Shown piece after piece: positions 7,883 to 12,355 of a stretch of DNA of 12,355 nt. The notes below the pieces were generated by a model, which worked only from the letters and a program-made list of their open reading frames with translations, ran no database searches and was not told where the DNA came from. The position numbers were made by a program, and so were the translations under genes. The stretch comes from Planctomycetota bacterium (GTDB lineage Bacteria > Planctomycetota > Planctomycetia > Pirellulales > Pirellulaceae): positions 1 to 12,355 of the forward strand of contig JAHWKS010000061.1 in assembly GCA_019347795.1 (NCBI GenBank). The letters are read 5' to 3'. Within the stretch, counting starts at the first letter, position 1. Each line of letters opens with the position of its first letter.

Positions 7883-7912
7883 ATTAGCGTTAATCAGCGT
7901 CAATTAGCGTTC
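7883..7912. repeat. Three tandem 10-bp repeats across a stop codon
   Basis: ATTAGCGTTA (7883-7892), ATCAGCGTCA (7893-7902) and ATTAGCGTTC (7903-7912) form a head-to-tail array with period 10. It covers the last codons and stop of the BNR gene and is much more AT-rich than its surroundings. Confidence 0.8.
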
Positions 7913-9321
7913 CGCTCCGGTTTCGCAGTGTCGTCCATCTCCCGCGGCAGGACGAAGACTTCGCCGGCGCGGTTGCAGAAATAGAGCCGCGAGAGCGATG
8001 GCTGGCGGCCGTGGCCGTCGGCCCAGAAGGCGTAGAAGTCCGGATGGGCGTTCACCGGTCGGCGGATGTAGGTGTGGTTCCGCTCACTGCCGGAGGTGAG
8101 TTGCTTCTGCTTCCGCCAGCTTCGGCCTTGATCGTCGCTGAGCCACATCGCCGCTTCGCCGCCGGGGTTGTAGGGCTGCGGACCGGTCTCGCTGGGGGCG
8201 ATGATCCGCCAGGCGCCGTCCTCGTCGATCCACAGCGAGCCCATGTCGTAGTTGTTGTCCGACGTGAACGCGGGATGGATGTCCCACTGGGTTCCCGTCC
8301 AGCGGGCGGTGGTCCAGGTGCGGGGATCGTTCTTCGGTCCAGACTCGTAGCTCTTGCTGGTGAGGAACAGGATCACCGGCCGATCGTCCGCATCGAAGCG
8401 AATGTCCTTCAGATAGACGTTCAGCCCGAGACGGCTGTAGTCGTGCACCAAGGCGGGATTCTCCGGCTCGGTGAGCGGCAACGACAACGGCCGGCCGGCC
8501 GCCGTCCGCCAGGTTTCGCCGAGGTCGGGCGTCTCCAGGTAGTAGAGATTGGTGCGCCAGTTCAACCCTTTGCCCTGCGGATGATAGTTGAAGGCGGCGC
8601 CGGCGCGGCTGTCGCCGACGGCGCTGATCTGATAGTGCCCCTCCTCGATCGCCGCCAGAGTGCGCCAGGGGCGCCAATGCACGCCGTCGCGGCTGCTCAT
8701 CATCATGTTCGTGCGCTTGGCCGGGTGGTTGTACTTGGTGAAGAAGCACACGAACCCGCGTTGTGGGACATGCCATGCCTGCATGTAGGAGAAATTGCTG
8801 ATCGGAACTTGCTCGTCGCCGTCTTGCCGCACGGCAGGCACAAGTTCGAAGTCCTCGATGTCGTACGGCTTTTTGCTGCGATGAATGTACGAAGGCCGGG
8901 CGGTCCCGTGCGACGTGGCGAAGATCCACAGATGCCCGGCGTCGTCGATTGAAAGCACCGGGTTGTCGTGGGCGTCGCCGGTCTTCTTGTCGAGCAGGAT
9001 CGTCGGCCGCGGCACGGTCTTCGTCTTGTGATCGAAGTACGAAACCATGTGCAGCAGCCGGCGGTTGTCGTCCTTCGTCGCGCCGCCGTAGACGAAGAAC
9101 GTCTTTCCGACCTCGGGCCGATACACCGCGAACGGCTGATGCTTGGCGCAATACGTGCCCAGGCCGCCGCTGTACTTGTAGACGTACTCGTCCCCGGACG
9201 GCTGGTTCATGTACCAGACGCCGCGGTAGCCGTCGTCCTTCTGGTTCAGCGTCAACTCCGCGCCGCCGCACGTCGCAGCGAGGGTGAAGACCGAGCATAG
9301 AGTGATCGCAACTGTCTTCAT
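7900..9321 (-). CDS. Secreted BNR/Asp-box repeat protein (BNR_4-like)
   Basis: A 473-residue exported protein. The signal peptide is MKTVAITLCSVFTLAATCGG, with mature AELTLNQKDDGYRGVWYMNQ. The body fits a sialidase-like beta-propeller. Asp-box-like turns (S-x-D-x-G-x-x-W) are seen at SSRDGVHWRPW (209-219), TPDLGETWRT (264-273) and LSDDQGRSWRK (394-404), the last being the best match. NPVLSIDDAGHLWIFATSHG (120-139) and WIDEDGAWRI (364-373) look like further blades. I place it with the BNR_4 family (putative glycan-binding or glycoside-acting proteins often found with carbohydrate and sulfatase loci), but no catalytic sialidase residues can be assigned and there are no such neighbours. AGGA lies 8 bases before the ATG. 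The last codons are built from a 10-bp repeat, so the natural C-terminus may once have been different. Confidence 0.85.
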   Translation of the reverse strand: MKTVAITLCSVFTLAATCGGAELTLNQKDDGYRGVWYMNQPSGDEYVYKYSGGLGTYCAKHQPFAVYRPEVGKTFFVYGGATKDDNRRLLHMVSYFDHKTKTVPRPTILLDKKTGDAHDNPVLSIDDAGHLWIFATSHGTARPSYIHRSKKPYDIEDFELVPAVRQDGDEQVPISNFSYMQAWHVPQRGFVCFFTKYNHPAKRTNMMMSSRDGVHWRPWRTLAAIEEGHYQISAVGDSRAGAAFNYHPQGKGLNWRTNLYYLETPDLGETWRTAAGRPLSLPLTEPENPALVHDYSRLGLNVYLKDIRFDADDRPVILFLTSKSYESGPKNDPRTWTTARWTGTQWDIHPAFTSDNNYDMGSLWIDEDGAWRIIAPSETGPQPYNPGGEAAMWLSDDQGRSWRKQKQLTSGSERNHTYIRRPVNAHPDFYAFWADGHGRQPSLSRLYFCNRAGEVFVLPREMDDTAKPERNAN

Positions 9322-9464
9322 TTCGAGGATCCTGGAAGGCGAGTTCGCATTCTAAATGGCCGCGAGGTCGAATGCGAGCGATCGTCGGCCTTGACGGCCT
9401 TGGCCTTCGCCTTTCGAGGACGCGCCGCACCGTCCCGTATTCGCAAGCACCGCAAACATCCCAG

Positions 9465-9647
9465 ATGCCCCCGGCGCCAGCCGGAGGGAGTATCCCTCAG
9501 TACGCCCAGATCGGAGCGCGCCCCCTCCCGCCGCTTTCACTCCGCCGGCGCCAGGGCGCCGGCGGAGTGAAAGCGGCGGGAGGAAACTTGGCGCCGCGGC
9601 GTATTGGTGCTTTGAGGGAAGCTCCCACCGGCTGGCGCCGGGGGCAT
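9465..9647. repeat. 183-bp palindromic element (two inverted copies of a ~90-bp repeat)
   Basis: The outer arms 9465-9499 and 9613-9647 are 35 bases each and inverted, with 3 mismatches; both begin ATGCCCCCGGCGCCAGCCGG when read inward. The inner arms 9524-9552 and 9555-9583 are 29 bases each, perfectly complementary, and separated by only two bases (AG). The segments between outer and inner arms (24 and 29 bases) are diverged. Each outer arm contains its own mini-hairpin: GAGGGA-GTA-TCCCTC at 9484-9498, and GGGA-AGC-TCCC at 9616-9626. The whole looks like two head-to-head copies of one dispersed repeat, possibly a MITE- or REP/BIME-like element. No target duplication is evident. Confidence 0.9.
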
Positions 9648-9830
9648 CCTCGCGCGGTACGGCTTCGACGCTACCGCCACGCCTTCGCTCTGTAATAGGG
9701 ACCTTCTGCCGAGCGAGCACGTCGGTCCTTCCCAAGCGCTTTGTCTGAACAAAAGCCCCCGGCGGCGCAACTCATTCCTGGATTCACCGCCGAAATCGTC
9801 GTAGACACGATCGTCCGCATCGGAAACAAT

Positions 9831-9854
9831 AAACAGAGGCGCTAAAGCCTGTTT
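9831..9854. repeat. Small hairpin upstream of the prenyltransferase-repeat gene
   Basis: AAACAGAGGC (9831-9840) pairs with GCCTGTTT (9847-9854) around the loop GCTAAA, giving 8 base pairs and a two-base bulge. It lies 31 bases before the ATG at 9885, so it could be in the leader of that transcript, or be another dispersed intergenic repeat. Confidence 0.45.
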
Positions 9855-9884
9855 GTACGCGAAGTTAAGACGAGGATCGAGCCG

Positions 9885-10931
9885 ATGAACCCCCGCCTCA
9901 CACGACGGACCGCCCTGCAAAGTTTGGGAACCCTGGCGGGCGCCGCCTGCCTGCACGGCCTCGCTCGCCCGGCTGTCGCCGCACGGTATGAGCCGAGCTG
10001 GGAGGAAGCTATCGACAAGGGGCTGAAGTGGGTCGCCCGCACCCAGTCCCGCCTGGGGCACTGGACCGCCGGCAACTATCCCACCGCGATGACGGCCCTG
10101 GCGGGCACGGCCCTCACCTGCTCCGGCTCGACCACGGTGCAGGGGCCGTACGCCAAGAACATTCGGCGGGCGGTCGATTACCTGCTCACCAAAGTGCGGC
10201 CCAACGGACTGATCGGCGATCCGCTCCGCGACAACCGCTACACCTACGGGCACGGCTTCTCGATGCTCTTTCTCTCGCAGGTGCTGGGGGAAGAGGAAGA
10301 CGCCGAGCGTCGTGAGGAGCTGATCGAGGCCTGCACCAAGTCGGTCGAGTTCAGCGGCGCCGCGCAGACCAAGTCAGGCGGCTGGGGATACGTGAGCGCC
10401 AAAGACGGCAACGACTTCGACGAAGGCTCGACCACGATCACCCAGGTGCAAGGCCTTCGCGGTTGCCGTAATGCGGGCATTCCGGTCCCGCGCGAGGTGA
10501 TCGACAATGCCAAGGAGTACATCTACCGCTGCAAGAATCCCGACGGCGGGATCTCCTACAGCTCGCGCAACCGCGGCTCCTCCCGGCCGGCGATTACCGC
10601 GGCGGCGCTGGCGGCCCTCTTCAACGCCGGCGCCTACGACAGCGACCACGTCCCCGACATGCTCGACTACTGCAAGAAGAACCTCTACCGCATCGACGGC
10701 GCCCCGTCCTACGGCCACTGGCATTACACGTACCTGTATTACTCGCAGGTGGTCTATCGCCAGGGGGGCCAGGATTGGGAGGAGTTCCGCGACAAGCTCT
10801 ATAAGAAGATCGTCAGCGAGCAACAGAGCGACGGCTCATGGAACGGCAACATCGGCCCGATTTACGTCACCGCCTGCAATCTGATCATGCTGCAACTCGA
10901 TCGCAGCTACCTGCCGATTTACCAGCGGTAA
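9885..10931 (+). CDS. Tat-exported prenyltransferase/squalene-oxidase-repeat protein
   Basis: A 348-residue protein. The N-terminus MNPRLTRRTALQSLGTLAGA has a twin-arginine signal (RRTAL), with cleavage likely near AVAA at 30-33, so it should be exported folded by Tat. The rest reads as an alpha/alpha-toroid of the prenyltransferase/squalene-cyclase repeat type: helical pairs ending in glycine-rich turns (RTQSRLGHW 52-60, SGGWGYV 164-170, PDGGISY 219-225, SDGSWNG 315-321), plus the family-type TTITQVQGLRGCRNAGIPVP (183-202). The cyclase acid motif DxDD is absent, so it is probably not a terpene cyclase; such toroids are numerous and uncharacterised in planctomycetes. GAGGA (9872-9876) is 8 bases before the ATG. 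A hairpin follows 7 bases after the stop. Confidence 0.85.
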   Translation: MNPRLTRRTALQSLGTLAGAACLHGLARPAVAARYEPSWEEAIDKGLKWVARTQSRLGHWTAGNYPTAMTALAGTALTCSGSTTVQGPYAKNIRRAVDYLLTKVRPNGLIGDPLRDNRYTYGHGFSMLFLSQVLGEEEDAERREELIEACTKSVEFSGAAQTKSGGWGYVSAKDGNDFDEGSTTITQVQGLRGCRNAGIPVPREVIDNAKEYIYRCKNPDGGISYSSRNRGSSRPAITAAALAALFNAGAYDSDHVPDMLDYCKKNLYRIDGAPSYGHWHYTYLYYSQVVYRQGGQDWEEFRDKLYKKIVSEQQSDGSWNGNIGPIYVTACNLIMLQLDRSYLPIYQR

Positions 10932-10938
10932 AGTAGTA

Positions 10939-10960
10939 GGCACACTCCGTGTGCCGTTCT
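10939..10960 (+). terminator. Hairpin after the prenyltransferase-repeat gene (terminator-like)
   Basis: GGCACAC (10939-10945), loop TCC, GTGTGCC (10949-10955), then GTTCT: a perfect 7-bp stem 7 bases past the stop codon with a short, impure T-tract. The string AGTAGGCACACTCCGTGTGCC also recalls a dispersed palindromic repeat common between planctomycete genes, so it may serve both roles. Confidence 0.55.
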
Positions 10961-11006
10961 TCGGCCGGCGGTGAAACTCCGAGGCATCGATTTGGCCTGG
11001 AGATAG

Positions 11007-11396
11007 TCAACCACTGTCCAAGTCGCACGGGGCACTGGGCGCATTGGCATGCGTTGCGTGCATCGGTCGACTGCCGCGTTCTCGAGCCAGTTCTTCATTG
11101 TCGAATTTCCACAGTATTTCTGCGAAAGACTCCGCAATGTGGCGCAAGCACCCCGGATCGTAATTGTGTTCCGGAAACAGCTCGACAAGGGCCTTGTTGA
11201 GGTCGTGGGCTCGGTGTTCGAGCGTTTGATTCTTGTTCTTTTTGTTCCGTCGAGCGTATGATCGCCAACGCCGTATTGCTGGCGCAATAAGCGATTCGTC
11301 AGCCATGCTACAACCATCTGTCTTTTCCAGTCGGATGAGTTTCGTCATGGCCGAGCGTATCGCTTCATCCTTCGGATTGTTTGCGCGCTTCTTCAT
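11007..11396 (-). CDS. Hypothetical protein (129 aa), lower-GC region
   Basis: An open frame without recognisable domain, signal peptide or membrane segment. The composition is balanced and protein-like. The N-terminal third is very basic (MKKRANNPKDEAIRSAMTKL; RRWRSYARRNKKNKN at 43-57). A helical-looking middle follows (HRAHDLNKALVELFPEHNYD, 62-81; CLRHIAESFAEILWKFDNEE, 83-102), then a less ordered tail. The DNA is clearly less GC-rich than its neighbours and codon use is more relaxed, suggesting recent acquisition or weak selection. No Shine-Dalgarno precedes the ATG at 11396. Other overlapping frames (10949-11200 and 11049-11261 on plus, 10919-11317 on minus) look less natural. It could be a small DNA- or RNA-binding protein, but that rests on basic charge alone. 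Confidence 0.5.
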   Translation of the reverse strand: MKKRANNPKDEAIRSAMTKLIRLEKTDGCSMADESLIAPAIRRWRSYARRNKKNKNQTLEHRAHDLNKALVELFPEHNYDPGCLRHIAESFAEILWKFDNEELARERGSRPMHATHANAPSAPCDLDSG

Positions 11397-11466
11397 CGTT
11401 TAGGGTCAGCGTCCGAAGCGTTGGTGGTCCGCCGACTCAGATCCCGGTCCGCCGCCCGGCGGGGAC

Positions 11467-12039
11467 CTACTCTGCTTCTTTCAGCGGAATCGTCCAGAGA
11501 TAGATGTGATGGCGGTCGGCGTCTTCTTTGGACGTCATGGTGACGGTCTCGTCGGGCGCCACGCCTTCCATGCCGTATTCGTGGGAGACGATCCGCGAGC
11601 CGGGCGCCATCTTCTCGAACTGCGGAATCAGCCGCGTGTTCAGCTCCGGAAGCAGGTAGAGCGTCACCACAGTCGCGGTGCTCAGATCGGCGTCGAAGAT
11701 GTTCTCCTTGCGGATCTCCACCAGGTGGCCGACGTTGTTCTTCTTCACGTTCTCCAACGCCAGTTGATACCGGCCGGGATGAATCTCATAACCCACGCCC
11801 TTGCAGCCGAACTTCTTGGCGGCCGTGACGAGAATCCGCCCATCGCCGCAACCGAGATCATACACCACGTCGTCCTTAGTGACGCCGGCCATCTCCAGCA
11901 TCTTTGAAACCACGTCGTTGGGCGTGGGCACATAGACCACGTCGGGCGAGTTATCATCATCCTGCGCCGTACTCCGGCACGAAGCGGCGACGACCACGAC
12001 CACAACGATCAGCACCGGCAAGCAAAAGCGACGCAACAT
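11467..12039 (-). CDS. Exported class I SAM-dependent methyltransferase
   Basis: A 190-residue protein with a seven-strand Rossmann methyltransferase core. Motif I is VVYDLGCGDGRIL (58-70), the acidic residue ending strand 2 is Glu85 in GVGYEIHP, and the strand 4/5 region is TVVTLYLLPELNTRLIPQFE (123-142). The N-terminus MLRRFCLPVLIVVVVVVAAS followed by CRSTAQ is a signal peptide or anchor; Cys21 in a weak lipobox (AASC) could be lipidated. GGAG (12049-12052 on the minus strand) is 9 bases before this ATG, better than the ATG at 12072. The lead-in YVPTPNDVVSKML and the order of motifs recall the eukaryotic FAM173/ATPSCKMT lysine methyltransferases, as I remember them. The substrate is unknown. 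The enolase-superfamily gene ends 41 bases upstream on the same strand. Downstream, GGTCC/GGACC (11446-11467) can form a hairpin touching the stop, without a T-run. Confidence 0.85.
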   Translation of the reverse strand: MLRRFCLPVLIVVVVVVAASCRSTAQDDDNSPDVVYVPTPNDVVSKMLEMAGVTKDDVVYDLGCGDGRILVTAAKKFGCKGVGYEIHPGRYQLALENVKKNNVGHLVEIRKENIFDADLSTATVVTLYLLPELNTRLIPQFEKMAPGSRIVSHEYGMEGVAPDETVTMTSKEDADRHHIYLWTIPLKEAE

Positions 12040-12080
12040 GGGCGATTTCTCCGGGAGAGCGATGGCTGGCAAAACTTCGA

Positions 12081-12355
12081 TTATAGCTTCTCCGGGTCAA
12101 CGTGGACGCCCAGTCCCGGCCCGGTCGGAACTGTCGCTTGATCTCCCTCGATCTGTAGCGGCGTGGAAAGGATCGTGCCCGAGAGGAACTGCGGTGCGTT
12201 CAGCGCGGCCGGGCGCTCCAGGCCGAAGGCGCCGAACAGCGCGAGGCTGGCGGCCAGCGATAAATCGGGGTCGGTCAGCCCGCTGGCGAAGAAGAGCAGG
12301 CCGTGGTCCTCGATGTACTGCAGGATCCTGCGGGCCTCGGTGAGTCCGCCGCAGC
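12081..12355 (-). CDS. Enolase-superfamily enzyme (mandelate racemase/muconate lactonizing type), C-terminal end
   Basis: The last 91 codons of a gene entering from the right edge. The visible start CGGLTEARRILQYIEDHG matches the conserved C-G-G-L-T-E-A turn near the end of the TIM-barrel in dipeptide epimerase and o-succinylbenzoate synthase-like members. The end PTGPGLGVHVDPEKL is the characteristic G-P-G-L-G-V C-terminus of that superfamily. The middle (LTDPDLSLAASLALFGAFGL) corresponds to the barrel helix after the last catalytic strand. Members abstract a proton alpha to a carboxylate using Mg2+; the metal ligands and catalytic lysines lie outside the window, so the reaction cannot be assigned. 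It is upstream of, and in line with, the exported methyltransferase gene (41-base gap). Confidence 0.8.
   Translation of the reverse strand, partial: CGGLTEARRILQYIEDHGLLFFASGLTDPDLSLAASLALFGAFGLERPAALNAPQFLSGTILSTPLQIEGDQATVPTGPGLGVHVDPEKL

Larger units (their letters stand above)
9322..9884. other. Repeat-rich intergenic region without a credible gene
   Basis: This 563-base gap separates the divergent BNR and prenyltransferase-repeat genes, so both promoters should lie here, but I find no convincing -35/-10 pair. Its centre is a 183-bp palindromic element (9465-9647) and near its right end is a small hairpin (9831-9854). Open frames crossing it have skewed Arg/Pro/Gly/Ala composition, no signal peptides or motifs, and owe their length to GC richness. 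Confidence 0.7.

Noticed and set aside
8084..9430. 448-codon minus-strand frame overlapping the BNR gene
   Set aside because: Arg-rich out-of-frame shadow; the 473-codon frame has the signal peptide and Asp boxes.
9352..10253. Open frames across the palindromic element
   Set aside because: They arise from GC-rich inverted repeats and the antisense of the Tat-signal gene; no start signals or motifs.
9885..10931. Functional squalene-hopene cyclase
   Set aside because: Only about half the usual length and no DxDD acid motif; only the toroid repeat architecture is supported.

Overview
The window is GC-rich bacterial DNA, most likely from a planctomycete. That call rests on gene content and no marker gene is present. 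The content is a DUF6807/PmoA-type secreted protein, a YegT-like nucleoside permease, an orphan pseudopilin, a DUF11 surface protein, a secreted BNR/Asp-box protein, a Tat-exported prenyltransferase/squalene-oxidase-repeat protein and a methyltransferase with a signal peptide. Short palindromic repeats lie between the genes. I see no tRNA, rRNA, CRISPR array, phage module or intact transposon.

Layout, left to right. 1-367 (-): N-terminal part of a DUF6807 protein, cut by the window edge. 581-1366 (-): unknown secreted protein. 1551-3005 (+): MFS nucleoside:H+ symporter. 3023-3133 (+): possible remnant of a nuclease/transposase-like gene. 3123-3572 (-): pseudopilin. 3863-5839 (+): DUF11 protein with two Gln-rich insertions, followed by a strong intrinsic terminator. 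7072-7776 and 6041-7030 (both -): secreted coiled-coil protein, then the EF-P lysine ligase homologue EpmA. 7900-9321 (-): BNR-repeat protein. 9322-9884: repeat-rich gap with a 183-bp palindromic element. 9885-10931 (+): Tat-exported alpha/alpha-toroid protein. 11007-11396 (-): lower-GC hypothetical protein. 11467-12039 and 12081-12355 (both -): exported SAM methyltransferase and the C-terminal end of an enolase-superfamily enzyme.

Most genes look like single transcription units with changing strand. Only two pairs are plausibly co-transcribed: the coiled-coil protein with epmA, and the enolase-superfamily gene with the methyltransferase. Seven or eight of the twelve products carry export signals, so the region is mainly envelope and extracellular functions, with EpmA as a translation-factor modification enzyme.

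I do not see a coherent new multi-gene system. The most unusual items are the DUF11 protein whose Gln-rich tracts interrupt two domains at the equivalent loop, the large near-perfect palindrome at 9465-9647, and the exported methyltransferase that recalls the FAM173/ATPSCKMT lysine methyltransferases.
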